The notes under the pieces were generated by a model. It had not been told where the DNA came from. It searched no databases and saw only the letters and a program-made list of their open reading frames with translations. Both the position numbers and the translations under genes were made by a program. Positions 11,341-22,983 of a stretch of 64,000 bases of DNA are shown here, in pieces; position 1 is the stretch's first letter, and each line of letters opens with the position of its first letter. This stretch comes from Mikania micrantha (Eukaryota; Streptophyta; Magnoliopsida; Asterales; Asteraceae). The stretch covers positions 44,265,399 through 44,329,398 of the forward strand of contig CM018691.1 in assembly GCA_009363875.1 (NCBI GenBank), given 5' to 3'.

Positions 11341-11837
11341 ATGTCTTTGGTTCTGGTTAAAGAAGGCGGTTCGTTGTCCTATCAAGTTCCGGTTTTGACC
11401 CCTACGAATTATCCGGTATGGCCAGTCAAAGTGAAGTTGATTATGGATGAAAATGGTATATGGGGGACCGATGAACCAAGAGTTTTAGGTGAAGGAATCG
11501 ATCCAAAGAAGTTGAAACAAGCACTTGCTTTCTTGTTTCAAGAAATACCCGAGGAGATGGTTTTGCAAATGTTAAATACACTGATCCAAAAAAAGTGTGG
11601 GATGGTCTGAAAACACGGAATTTGGGAGTGGATTGAGTGAGAGTGGCTCGACTTCCAACATTAAAAAGAGAGCTTAAAAGTTTGCGAATGAAGGATGGCA
11701 AAACGGTTGATGATTTCATGGCAAAATTGACTGGTATAGCATCGAAGGTAAGGAGTCTTGGTCCTCTTGGATATGAGCTTGAAGAAGTTGATTTGGTTAA
11801 AAGCTTGCTAGATTCGATGCCCAAATCGTTTCTGTGA
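11341..11837 (+). pseudogene. gag: copia gag, frameshifted and truncated
   Basis: Opens with ATG at 11341. The first 80 codons match the copia gag N-terminus (NYPVWPVKVKLIMDENGIW). The frame then shifts near 11579: the continuing gag sequence (KKVWDGLKTRNLGVD) is in another frame and hits TGA at 11634-11636, again at an expected Arg. It resumes as the UBN2-type gag region (ARLPTLKRELKSLRMKDGKT, then DDFMAKLTGI) up to the gypsy LTR at 11833. The zinc knuckle is missing, presumably lost or displaced by that insertion. The ATG is about 270 bases after the primer site, a normal leader length. Confidence 0.85.
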
Positions 11838-14700
11838 CAACCAGTGTCCGAAAAGTAGGATTTGCACAGTAGACAAGTATACGAAAGTGTTTGTAAACTC
11901 TTATGTGATAATTCAATAATAAACATTTTAGAAAACAATGGTGAAAACTCAGTAAAGTTCAATACTGACATACTACACACAATGAACACAAAACTGATTC
12001 AAATATGATTTGAAACTGTGGAATGATAAGACACACACTAATGCTAGTTATGATATTATTTTGTATAAGCGTTTGTGAGAATACCAAGTTGAAAACTATA
12101 AAGATAACGTTTGTGAATATTAAACTAAAAGTGTGTTCATGTGGGTGGCGATTCGCGCAAATATATTTGTGAGTTTAATGTTCTGAATGATATCTTATAA
12201 TTAGAAAACCAAATATGAAAGTAAAGTTGTCGTCGTGTTTGTACGCGTGACGTTCTACGTGAATACACGCGAAAGCGATACGATCCAATGAAACGATTAA
12301 AATAAACGTTTTCGAAACATTAAAAAGAATAAAAAGATATTAAGAATATTTATAAGGAATTACCACTTAAAAAGATTTAAAATAAACTATCTTTACAAAG
12401 AATACGATTTAAAGAAAACATAACGAAAAACGGCACGTTAAAACGAAATTAAAAGAAACCGAACCTGCGTAAACTTAACCTGGCTATAAAAGCCCTAAAT
12501 ATCCTCCCTCCTCTTCATTTTGGTAGCTAAGACTCCTTCTCTTTCTAAAATTTTTGGAACCCTTTTTCTCTCTCTACTCTCTCTAAACAAAACCCACACT
12601 CCACCTAATCAAATATTCACCAAATTTGGAGTTCTTGTTGTCAAAATGATCCTTACAACGAGAGAAACATGTAAGTACAAAGGATATTGCTCAAAATCAG
12701 CTCAAACAAACAAGGATTAAGAGAGAAGGTTCGAATTTTCTAGGGTTTTTGTTCAAACGAGCTGCCGAGTTTGTAACCAGTTTTAAACAACTCAAATCTT
12801 ATCAAACTGACATGAAAATAGATCTAGGACAATTGGAACATGTTAGAGTAAAGTTTGGAAGGATTAAAAATGGCTAGAAACTTACTGGGTAATAGTATCG
12901 ACATATGAACATATGAAGATAACTAGTATCAACGGTTTGGAGAAGTAACCAGCTTTAATCAAACTTAACAAGTTTGATGGTCACATATTTGGTCCAGGGT
13001 CGTCGAACTTAATAAGTTTGATTCCTTCCAAGTGAAATGGACTAAGTGGTTGTCCATATTAATAATGTCGATGGGAACAAATTCAATGACAAAGGGACTG
13101 CCGAAGTTGATAGTATCAACGGATGGGTTTTGATTTCTAAGGCTGACATCGATACTGATATTATCTATCCCACCCTAAACTCATCGATACTAGCTACATC
13201 TATGTTTTCCTAGGGAATGGGATAGGGTTCCATAGATATTAACCACCATGAGGTTTGTTGAGGTTGAAACTAACAAGTATATATCTTGCTAGCATCGACA
13301 ATGACGTTTTTTGGTTTCTTGAACCTAGGTCGATATTAGCCATCTCATACGCATGGGCTAACCTTATAAAATAAACATTCCATGTATATTAATCAATAGT
13401 AACAATCATGGACTAAGGATAAACCCAACAAAAAGTTTAAACAAGGGATAGAACACCCAAAAGATTATGGTGAAAACACTTTTGAGTCAACTCCATTTTT
13501 TTGACTTATAAAACTTCAAGACTTTCATAACCTAACCATAGAATTAATTAAAATGTCTTGACTAATATCATGTAATTAAGTTTTATAACCTCAATAATAA
13601 TACATTTTGAAAGGTGATGACAATAAAACAAAAGGGTTTTAAAAAACAAACTTAACCTCCTTTTATAACAAAATACAACTATGTATTCGTTAGTCATAAA
13701 AAGTCATCAATTGTCTTTCAATAACATAAACATATATTTTCGTAGAAATTAGGGTAAGTCTCATTAAGTTATGGATAATAGTTTGAATATATATGTAATA
13801 CAAATTATTCAAATCAACGTAGTAACATACCAAAGCTTAGAATAGATCGCTTAGTCAACACGTAGTTTCATCACAACGAGAAATGAATATAATACTAACA
13901 ACATAGAACTATACTAAATGAACACATGTATTGAATTCAATCCAACCCAATCAATGAGCATGCACATTCTTGAATTGACACAATCATACAACAACATAAA
14001 AGTGAGTTCATTGTCCCTTTTTTTAACCATATTTTATAAATTGGTTATTATCATGACGAACTACTTTTTTGCAATGATTTAATACTTATGCTTGAAAATG
14101 CTTAATATTACATATAAAAACTCTTGCTTTCACATACATATACTTTCTCATACATAGACTTTCTCATACATAGACTGTCTCATACATATAATTTCTCACA
14201 CATATACTCTCTCCTACAAAACTCGTGCATTACTCATACATAAACATACATACACATACAAACACATACAAACTCAGACACATACAAGTGCATGTGCACA
14301 TGGTACCAAACGGTCAATATGAACAACATGGACAAACATGAAAGGAAAATAAGGACTTCGTAAAGCAGACTGTTTGGCTATCGTGTTTGATATGGTGTCA
14401 ACCCCTTCTAGTCATTCCGTGACCTTGGTTGTCCATGATCAATGTTTTATAACAAGTGAGATAGGAAGGCTTTGATTGATTTTAGAAATGACTTTGTGTC
14501 CTCTGTTTGACATCTTAGCAGAACATCGTTGTTGAGCATCACACCCAAGTTACTTTTGTGGGTTGGGGACTGTTAATCATTGTGTGTGACTCTAGGATCC
14601 ACCCCTTCAGATTGCAGTCACCCATAATGGCTAACTCAAACTTGGTTTTCAACACTAATGAATTGGAAATTGATAACCACAATACTTTTCGAAACTATCA
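11833..14700 (+). repeat. gypsy LTR interrupting copia gag, right end unresolved
   Basis: Starts TGTGACAACC inside the copia gag frame. It has a TATA box at 12485 followed by a CT-rich leader. It shares features with the LTR at 40331-43635 (for example gtgagttcattgtccctttt near 14003 and 41927). No TGTGACA end and no 5-bp duplication of GTTTC (11828-11832) could be found, so the right side is probably truncated between about 14600 and 14797. No coding sequence inside: the short open frames are not conserved proteins. AT-rich tracts with repeated cata(t/c)aca occur at 14130-14290. Confidence 0.65.
12485..12492 (+). promoter_or_regulatory. TATA box of gypsy LTR
   Basis: TATAAAAG is followed by a CT-rich untranslated leader (ctctctctactctctc near 12570). 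This fixes the plus orientation of the LTR. Confidence 0.6.
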
Positions 14701-14796
14701 AACTGGTTGATACTTGAAATGGAAATATTACTCATACAACACTTTAGGTTACACAACAATACTGAAATGGTTGTCTTCATCGTGGGAAAATATTTA

Positions 14797-17355
14797 TCAC
14801 ATTGATCCTTGATGACATGGCAAATAATTCAGCCTAACTGTCTTTAGATGGGTTGTAGACAATTGCTTTGTTGATGCTTCAAATGTCAAATTTTGGCATC
14901 GAACAAAAATCCTGTGGTCGCTTGAAGTATTCAAGCTTTCCGTTCCGCCTTTTGACAATGTACAACTGCTTGTCTTTGTCATACTTCCAACTGGTGATCT
15001 CTGATCTTTCGATGCAAACAGCGAAAAATCTCGAGAGCCAGAGGTGTATGTGACTTGAGTCTTTTCAGCTGATTCTTCACCCAACAAAGTCTTTTGCACT
15101 TTAGGAGGAGCAGGAGTCCATTCACTTTGTTTATCGAACCAGCTATCAATCAACTTACCAAGTGATGTGACTTCTTGTCCAAGTGCGTCAACATATTTGT
15201 GAGCATACAAATTGTCAATTTACGGGTCTGTGGAGATGTTGCCGAGTATGATTTTCTCAGGTTCTTCTTCTTTGGATGCTCCCACAGAAGATTCTGCTAA
15301 CTCTTCACGTTCCTTCTCACAAACCGCATCAAACACTGAATCCATGGTCACATCAATGAATAAGTCTCCAATACCTGCATCCTTAAACCCTTCTCCATAT
15401 CCTTAACAAAAAGTTCTCAGGAAGATCCTCGAATAAGTCATCATAAGTGTCCTGGGACTTCTCTGAGGATGAAGGATTGCTAGAATCATCTCCTCCTTGA
15501 TCATCATTGGCAGGTTCATCATCCTTTTTCCCTGAGGAGTCATTTCCTTGATCCTCATCACCGCTATTATCATCATCATCCTTGTCATTTTTGTTTTCAT
15601 CATCGTCGTTGTCATCATCATATTTTTTTCTTTATCTTCCTTATCATCATCATCATAATCTTTCTTAGCTTTCTCTTCTTCTTGAGCAGCAGACTTGGAT
15701 CCTATCAATTCTTCGACCACTTTCATCAATTGTATGTTTTCTTTCTTTAGTAGGACAGTGTCTTTGTTCCGTCTTCTGAGTTGCTCGCAGACCTTTATCA
15801 AGCCTTCCTGTAAGTTGGTGATGAGTATTTCCTTGGTGGCTAAGTGTTGCTCAAGAAGAAACACTCTATCTTGTAACCATTTCAAGTCAACTGGCACCTG
15901 GTCAGGCATGTATGGTGATGGGGTTTGGAGAGGAGCTTTGCCCTTGTCATCATGGGCCTTGGGTGGTGATGGTGGTGATTCAGAGAAGTGAGTGGGTGTC
16001 AGAGAGTCTGGTGGTGAAGTATGTGTAGGTTGAGGAGAAAGAGGTTTTGAGGTTTGGGTGGCTTGGGTGGTTGTGGATGTATGTGGAGGAATGGTGGTAG
16101 TGGAAGTGTTAGGTGGCTTTGGTGGATGTGGCTAGTTTGGATGGTTTAGGTTGGGCGGCTGGTTTAGGATTTGGTGGAGGTGGTTGAGGCTTTTGTGGTG
16201 CTGGTTGAGGCTTTGGTGGTGGTGACTGTGTATGAGATGGTGGTGGTGGTTGCATCTGAGAGGATGAGGAGGAGCCAGCTGCTTTCTTCTTGAGCCTTGG
16301 ATCCATTGAGCGCTTTGACATCATCTTTAATATGTTCTTCTTTGGGGATGACATGGGAGAAGGAATGTAATTTGTGTCTTGAATTTCTTCCTGTTCTGCC
16401 CGAGATAGTGGAGAAGTCACATCAACTGGCTCCTTGATCAATTCTCCTTCTCCTGATGATGATGAATCAGATGAAGTATCTTCTGCGGCCTTGTTGGCTT
16501 CAGTTCTTGTGCCTGCAGGAGCATGATCATGCTCTTCAGCTGCGAAGGCTATTGGGATGCTTGATCACCACCCTCTCCATCTAATTTTGCAAATAATCTC
16601 CAGAACTTCTCTAAGGGGCGGACACCAATGTACTGTTTCTTTCCATTCTTGTTCATTGTCATGTAGGAGAAGATATCTTCCTTCATCCTTTTTACAGGAA
16701 GTATTCTAACAGTCGGGACGAGATTTTGGTGCCTTTTGTTGATGATGATCTGTAGAAATCTGGGAAACGCCAAAAATCTCTCCTTTCACTTTCCTTTGAT
16801 GTTTGTGTGCTTGTCCCTAAAGATCATTTTGGAGAAGTTGAAATCCAGTCCCAGCACAATGGCGACCATACACGAGCTAAGGGTATGGTTCAGAAGGTCA
16901 TATCCTCCCTTACGTCCTGAGAAGCCTTGAGTGAAAATGTGTGCCATATATCTCCAACACGGATGATGCAACTTCTTTTCCGTAGGAGGGTAAATATCCT
17001 CGTGGCCCATCTTGAAAATAGTGCCTTGTATTAGCTCTTGATCAAGTTCCACGGGATCAGAGTCTTTATCCCCGAACTATAAACATTCCTTGATTATCTG
17101 CCTAGTGACGATCACATGCTGTTCTTGAACTCTTCCTAACAAGCAGACGTTCCCGCTTGCGTCTTTGTTCTCTAAAATGGAGTTCTAGAAATCATAGATA
17201 AATGTGGAAATAATCTGGGGATGTACTATGATGGCGTAGTTCACAAGCGACAGTATCAATCCATCTACCATGCTCTTAAACATCCAGTGTTTTTCTGGAG
17301 GATCACCAACATATGTAGACATGTTATGATCTTGAATGAACCTTAACTCAGCCAT
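14797..17355 (-). pseudogene. accessory retrotransposon ORF (non-gag, non-pol), decayed
   Basis: Starts at ATG 17355-17353. The N-terminal globular part has no gag or pol motif (HNMSTYVGDPPEKHWMFKSM, later QELIQGTIFKMGHEDIYPP and HIFTQGFSGRKGGYDLL). It is followed by a Ser/Pro-rich stretch (about 16440-16110), a short coiled-coil-like segment with QDRVFLLEQHLATKEILI (15870-15700), an Asp/Glu-rich tract and a C-terminal block (WKYDKDKQLYIVKR, about 14990-14940). In-frame stops lie at 17185-17187, 17077-17079 and 16786-16788. At least three frameshifts are evident (near 16555, 16110 and 15630). I associate this layout with the extra ORF that many composite-family copia elements carry beside pol. 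Its function is unknown to me. Confidence 0.7.
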
Positions 17356-17985
17356 CTAAACAAAAACGAGTTAATTTAGTTAAAAATAAAATAAATTAAG
17401 CAATTAAAAGTCAAAGTCAAATTAAAAAATGCAAAGTCAACGTCAAAAGTCAAAGTCTACGTGAAAAAGTCAAAGTCAGGGTCAACGGTCAAATCTTAAG
17501 TCAAATGGAGTTCTCGAAAAAACCATGTATTCGAAAAATATGGAAGTTCTCGAAACTCTGGAGTTCTCGAAAATTCATAGTTACTCGAAATTAAGGGAGT
17601 TCACGAAAATGTGTCAGTTCTCGAAATTGGGTTCTCGAAGTTGAGTTCATAAAAAAGGGTTCTTGAACCGAAGTTCACGAAACCAGGTTCTCGAACTGGA
17701 GTATTCAAATTTCAAATTTTGAGAACGGAAAATCCTCTATAACTCCAATTTTTCTCCTTAGAACTCCATTTTGTACTCGAAATGCTCAAATTTTATAGGC
17801 GACCAACATATGTGAAAATTGGTTTCCAATTCCGACTACATCGAGTTGATTTGACCGGAAAACCTTCGGTTTGCGAAAGGAAGTTCTCAACATCTGTTTT
17901 TGTTCGATAACTTTTTATTTAACAGTCCAAATCTTATGACATTCTATACCTAGGTTCGTTTTTATGTGATCTACAAGGTAGTCGG
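17356..17985 (-). repeat. leader with TTCTCGAA / TTCGAGAA words
   Basis: Between the accessory ORF start and the LTR at 17986 there is an untranslated stretch. From about 17504 to 17772 it carries repeated GTTCTCGAAA, ACTCGAAA and TTCACGAAA words, on average one per 20-25 bases. TTCTCGAA fits the TTCnnGAA core of heat-shock elements. There is no primer site between it and the LTR. A CAAAGTCAA-rich stretch lies at 17395-17500. Confidence 0.75.
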
Positions 17986-18493
17986 TGTAGGTCCCGACTT
18001 CACCACGTCGGATCTCTAAATCAAATCTCAACACACTAACCACTTCGGGATGGGCGGAATCCAAAATGAAGGTTAATTGAATAAGAACTTGTAGATGATT
18101 AAAGATAAATATCAATCACTGCACATGATTATCCTTTAAACAAAACGAAATCGTCTAGTACAATGAGTTTAAAGAAAATAAGAACAATAAGAATTCTCTC
18201 AACCTTGACTCTTTCTCTCTCCCTCAAGTCTTTCAACAGATCTCTCTATAAAAAATAAACAAAAACACATTTAAATATCTATTAAACTATCACGGCCCAA
18301 GCTAGCCCACAAAGAACCCAAAGCCAATCGAGAACGCATCAATCTGCCGAGAACTAGCACCGTGAAACCATTATCAATCCATTTCAACCGAGAACGCATA
18401 ATTAGTCTGACTGAAAACTTTGTGTTAACCAAAAGCATTGTTTTCTCATAAATACTTGAATGATTGCATAAGTCTCAAATATAGGTCCTTACA
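17986..18493 (-). repeat. 3' LTR of gag-only copia half (508 bp)
   Basis: On the minus strand it starts TGTAAGGACC directly after a purine tract and ends GGGACCTACA. It contains a CT/GA-rich leader-like run (gagggagagagaaagag) and a segment similar to the LTR at 22609 (ggattccgc...gacctaca). Confidence 0.75.
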
Positions 18494-18505
18494 ATCTCCC
18501 CCTAG
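18494..18505 (-). other. polypurine tract
   Basis: CTAGGGGGAGAT on the minus strand abuts the LTR start, only about 30 bases after the gag stop. That spacing leaves no room for pol. Confidence 0.85.
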
Positions 18506-18532
18506 ACTTATGCTGTCATTGTCTTCATATCT

Positions 18533-18949
18533 TCAATTAAGTACCGCTACCCAAGCCATGATTGTCCTGGGCAAACCTGAAGAATCAATGTAACTTACTT
18601 CCTGCAAATACCATCGTTCATTTGCATTATAAGTTGGTGCTTCTATGGATTTCACTCTCTAGATCTGTTTCGGCTTAACAAATCGTTTCATCTTTGGGGC
18701 AGTGACATTGGACTTTAGAATTGGTTTAAGCTTCTCTAACTTTTGTTGCTTGAAATTTTTTATTTCGCTTGACTTCACCTTTCTAAGACCATGTTGTTTG
18801 TTATTTGGTTTCGGATGATTCACAACCTTCGGTCTTTCAACTTTCCTCGGCTTAGAACACACATTTGTCTTTGGATTAACTTTCTGATAAAATTCTGTTG
18901 GCCGATTAATACAATTTCGTGCAATGTGACCGGGCTTCATAGTACACAT
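18533..18949 (-). pseudogene. copia gag C-terminal tail, second copy
   Basis: A single frame from 18949 to a TGA at 18533-18535, with one internal TAG at 18659-18661. It begins at a zinc knuckle remnant (CTMKPGHIARNC), continues with a very Lys/Pro-rich linker and ends in a short hydrophobic block (TIMAWVAVLN). The same order, knuckle, basic linker and WVP-like end, is seen in the upstream gag copy (about 19740-19290), so this is a paralogous piece from a related element. It follows a protease fragment, which is the wrong order for an intact copia element. The polypurine tract comes right after the stop, supporting a gag-only source element. Confidence 0.75.
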
Positions 18950-21900
18950 TTCTCTGGAATGACAAATTCAGGATTCACAATAAGACACTCTTTGTTGGTG
19001 AAGTGTGTTGAAAAACTCTTGTCACACATCTGAGAAACACTCAACAAGTTGTCGTTGAGTTCTTCAACATAGTACACATCCTCAAAGCTTAGAGTTCCAT
19101 TTGTATATGTGCCCTTTATACTGATCTTCCCACCTTTGTCTCTAGCGAACGAGACATAACCCCCATTATACGGTGTGACTTTGTGTAACTGAGAAAAATC
19201 CCCAGTCATATGCCGGGAACAACCACTATCCACGTAACAAACTTTCATCAGGTTATTTGGTCGTCCCTGCATGGTACACATACATCTAATGAGAAATAGG
19301 AACCCAAATCATAACAGATTTAGGTACATTTGGAACTTTGGGGCTTTTCTTGTTCTTTCCCTTGGGCTTGTCTAACTTGGCCCTTACATTCATGGGCTTG
19401 ACTCCACTACCACGATCAATTGGTTTTAATGGAGGTTTCACCTATAGCTTATTCTTCCACTTTGTTTTACTTTTAGATTTGGAAACCTTTGATTTTTGTT
19501 TATAGAAATCAAATTGATTCTGTTTTGTTGCTTTGGCCTTTTTGGAAGCGGGATGATTCTGAGTTCTCTTTTGAGGTTTCACCCTAGGCTTTGAGGATTA
19601 GTCAGTCTTCATTGGTCTATTAGCAGGTTTAGCCTTGGGTGTGACCTTCTGATTCTTCCCATAGAAGAATTCAGTAGGTCGGTGCAGACAGTGTCTCGCA
19701 ATGTGGCATGGTCTTCCACATGCATAGCTGCATACCTTTTCATGAAATTCCTTTGGGTCAAATGGCTTTACATCACAATCACTCTAACCAGAGGAAGAAC
19801 TTGTGGTGGCTTGTCCCATTGACCCAGTTGGAACATAAGGTTCACAGTTAGGATTTAACTTTGAACCTGCCTTAGTAGTGATTGTGGAATCAGCCTTGTT
19901 TACCTGCTCTGTCAAAGGAGAAGAATCTGATTCTAAGACACATTTGTTTTTAACATCATCATTAATTTTAACAAACTTAGTCTTAAAATACTTAAACATT
20001 TCATTTGGTTTAATTGTGATTGATTCAAATCCTCCAACAAAGTCAAATTTTGGAACAAAATGTGATTAGCTATATGAAGCTGCACAATCTGTGCTCCTGC
20101 TCGCACGTCTTTCTTCCTCATTCTCCCTTCGACATGTAACACTTCAACTTTCTGCACAAACCTCAGGATTATCAGAACTATTAGTCAAAACAGGATCTGT
20201 TGTACGTGAAACTGGTTTGCTAGAACCAGTGGTGAATTCAAACCTTCGGTTTGACATCAACAGCAGATCATCAACAGACTTGTTGATTTTGGGTATGATT
20301 GAATAATTGTGGTTAGATGGAGGTTTTACCTCAGTAAAACCCAGCCCAATTGTCTCCTTTCCCTGTTCCAATTTAGCCACCACATTACTTGCATATTCAT
20401 ATTTGTCAACTCTGATTTGAAGTTTTAGACAATTGAGTTTTAGCAAGTTCTAAGTCTGAGGAGAGCTCATCTATCCGACGCCTGGCGTCCCGATAGTTAG
20501 AATCTTTGTCACTTAAAAGTTCTTTTAATTTTGAAATATCACGCCTTTCGGCGTCAAGTTTCTTTCTGAAACTTTCCTCATTTTTAAGGAATTCAGAGTT
20601 GAAATATTTTAGATTGGTGACTTCCTTCATTATATCCTCATTGTGAGAACGGTATTTAAAGACCTTTTCAATGTAAGAAGTAGAGCAGAGATTTCTCGTT
20701 ACCTCATTGCGTTTGTCATCCACCTCAGCCATGAACGCATGGCTCAATGTCATCTCCACCTCTTGCACCTGGTCACTCCAGTCGTAAGAGTCAGTCTCTA
20801 ATGTAACAAGTGCCTTGGATACACCAACTCCTGCTCCAGCCTTCTCTTCTTGCTTCTTGTCTGCCTCTTTCACAGTCTTGGGTAGCTTACATTCACGAGC
20901 AAAGTGACCCTGTTGGTCATAGTTGTAGGACCTTAGCTTTGACTTATCGACACCGAGCTTCTTGCCTGGGTTGTTCCCAAAGCTGTTCCTTCCGTACTTT
21001 TTGATGAACTTTTTGGCTTGGAAGACTGCCAAGGCCATCTGCCAAGCGATGTCTATCTCCTCAACATCACCAGGGTTGATCTGCTCTAGATTATCCTGAG
21101 TAAGATTGGTCGGTGCCAATTCTCCTTCAATGAATGCGTTATAAATTTCATAAACCCCTTGAACAGTAGCATGTTTTCTTCACTCTCAGGGCTGATCTTG
21201 GGCACTTAGCTAGCTTGCCCAGAGGAGAGGAATGCAGTCTCAAAGGAAATTGACTGGAATCCTAAAGCCTGGTATGCCTAAGAACCTGAGGCTTGGTACT
21301 TGATTGCATATAGGAGTGCAACATTCTCAGTTGCTAGGGTGATGCCCATGGAACTAGCATGATTGAGTGCCCTCTGCTTTTCGTCCACGTCATATGTGTT
21401 GATGATTGGGATCAACTCACTAAGGGTAGTCTTGTACATATCCTTATTTCTCTTGATCTTCGTACAGTTAGAGTTTCAGTTGTAAAGTAAGGAGTTCAAG
21501 AGTTTCTTGGTGACTTCCTCCTTAGACATCTCTATCCCATCACTTGTCATTTCAGTCATGAGGTGAGTGTAACGGTTGAGTTGGGCTTCCAAAGATTCCC
21601 CCTTGATATGATTAAACATGTTGAACCGCTGTCTCAACATGTCCTTACGAATCTCCCTCATATCCTTATTTCCCTCGATGTGTTCAACCAACGCATCGCG
21701 AAGTTGTTTGGCAGTCTAGTGCTCCTTAAACCCGTGAGACACATCAGTAGACAACGCCATAGTGATTGAGGCATACGCCTTGTCATCCTTTTCTTTCAGA
21801 AGGATGTCGTTTTCAGTATACAACTCTGGGTCCTTAGGAATCAGCCCGTTCAGTTCACTCTGGTAAATGGGCATGTAAGGCCCTTCCTCAATCAACCTCC

Positions 21901-22057
21901 ATAGCTTGGGATCTGTGTAGTTGATGAAAGACTGGAATCTAAACTTCCATTCTTGGAAGTTATCCCCTGACACAAGCCTCGGTGGCTTAATACCCGTGCC
22001 TATCTCATTGTCAAGGGTTAGCAAGTTGGATAGGTTGGTCAGATTCTTTGATGCCAT
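18937..22057 (-). pseudogene. gag-PR: copia gag-protease, decayed, no integrase or RT
   Basis: ATG at 22057 opens a TNT1-94-like gag (DNFQEWKFRFQSFINYTDPK). In-frame stops lie at 21716-21718 and 21476-21478, and a frameshift near 21120 leads into the gag C-terminal part (21119-20406). The first zinc knuckle there has lost two cysteines (SYNYDQQGHFAREC). A Glu/Lys-rich coiled-coil-like stretch follows (about 20700-20460). A second knuckle near 19740-19695 has an altered first Cys. The protease region (19281-18937) keeps the catalytic DSG with SRHMTG and the start of the pre-integrase segment (DNLLSVSQMCD), then ends at 18940. Many further frameshifts and stops lie between 20440 and 19290. The coiled-coil gag is unusual. 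No capsid function can survive. Confidence 0.85.
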
Positions 22058-22079
22058 GATCAGAAAAATTTCTAAGTGT

Positions 22080-22460
22080 CAGTTCACGAAATTCCTGAAG
22101 TTCACTAAGTGCAGTATACAAAATCCCTGATGTTCTCGAAATCCTCAAGTACCCGAAGTCCAAGGAGTATAAGAAATCCCAGAAGTAATCCAAAATCCAA
22201 ATGTACTCGAAGTTCTGTACCCGAAGATCTGTGCTCGAACAAGAGTTCACGAAAAACCAAGTACCCGAAGACAAGTACCCAAAAACTTGTACTTGAAAAG
22301 CAGTTCTCGAATTTTGTTCTCGAAGTCCAGTACTTGAAAACCGAAAACAGAATTCAATTTGGCTAAGGTTGTAGAACTCGAACTGCAATACTCGAAATGA
22401 AGTTCACGAACAGGAGCAATCGAAACTGGGTACTGGAAATCAAGAACTCAAAAATACTTG
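22080..22460. repeat. leader cluster of CGAAGT / ACTCGAA words
   Basis: Untranslated leader between primer site and gag ATG of the composite copia element. It contains GTTCTCGAA, GTACTCGAA, GTACCCGAAG, GTTCACGAA and similar words roughly every 15-20 bases. This is the same vocabulary as at 4394 and 60840. Confidence 0.85.
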
Positions 22461-22594
22461 AAAAATTCCAGAGAAAAATTCTTCAAGATTTAGAGCTCTA
22501 GATTGATACCACAGCTAGATATGATGAAGATGAGCAGGAAAGTAGCAAACTTGAAAGAAAAAGCCTTTACCTTGGTGTAGAAAAGAGCTCAAAG

Positions 22595-22606
22595 GCTCTG
22601 ATACCA
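22595..22606 (-). other. primer-binding site for initiator Met tRNA
   Basis: TGGTATCAGAGC, a perfect match to the plant initiator-Met site, two bases from the LTR end at 22609. Confidence 0.93.
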
Positions 22607-22608
22607 CT

Positions 22609-22983
22609 TGTAGGTCCAGATCTCGATCATGACTTGAGCTTTATCACTCCAATCGACACCAAATGACTCCAACGAGTGCGGAATCCAAGTTAGAATCAAG
22701 AAAAGAAGTGGAAAAATGAAAACTTTGTATAAATCGTGAACTTTACAATAACAATGCCTCAGTATGTATAGAGAGCAATGCCTCGAGAATCCAACCCTAG
22801 GGCAGTACAAAATACGTCTATTTATACTACTCCTAGGAGTACTTGAACCTATGTACATGAAATGGTTCGAGTACTCAAAATATAAAGTATATTAAAATGT
22901 AGATACATAAAAATAAGCAAAGCTGGTCTTCATCTGGTCACGGATTCATTTTGTCAGTCTTCGTCTATAGATTGGGCTCTACA
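22609..22983 (-). repeat. copia 5' LTR (375 bp)
   Basis: Minus strand begins TGTAG (22983) and ends CTACA (22609), a 5-bp terminal inverted repeat beside the primer site. A TATA box (gtataaatag, about 22817-22827) reads in the minus direction. The element inserted in a gypsy protease frame, which resumes at 22984. Confidence 0.85.

Larger units (their letters stand above)
10677..11837 (+). mobile_element. Ty1/copia element, 5' part only
   Basis: 5' LTR, primer-binding site, leader and the start of gag are present in order. The element stops abruptly at about 11833, where a gypsy LTR begins. The rest of gag-pol is not found downstream in the same orientation. The left boundary abuts the inverted RT array. 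Confidence 0.8.
17986..22983 (-). mobile_element. copia composite (gag-PR half plus gag-only half)
   Basis: Read on the minus strand: LTR (22983-22609), Met-tRNA primer site, leader, gag, protease, then abruptly a second gag zinc-knuckle tail, a polypurine tract and a different LTR (18493-17986). Integrase, RT and RNase H are absent. The two LTRs differ in length (375 and 508 bp) and sequence, and the flanking pentamers (AAACC and GTCGG) do not match. This is therefore not one simple element. I infer recombination between two related elements, the second of which looks like a gag-only (TR-GAG type) non-autonomous element. Confidence 0.75.

Noticed and set aside
15695..15991. Plus-strand open frames opposite the accessory ORF
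   Set aside because: Shadows of the minus-strand coding sequence with no family match.
17986..22983. LTRs at 17986-18493 and 22609-22983 as a matched pair
   Set aside because: Length and sequence differ and flanking pentamers do not match. Only the PBS-side and PPT-side placement agree.
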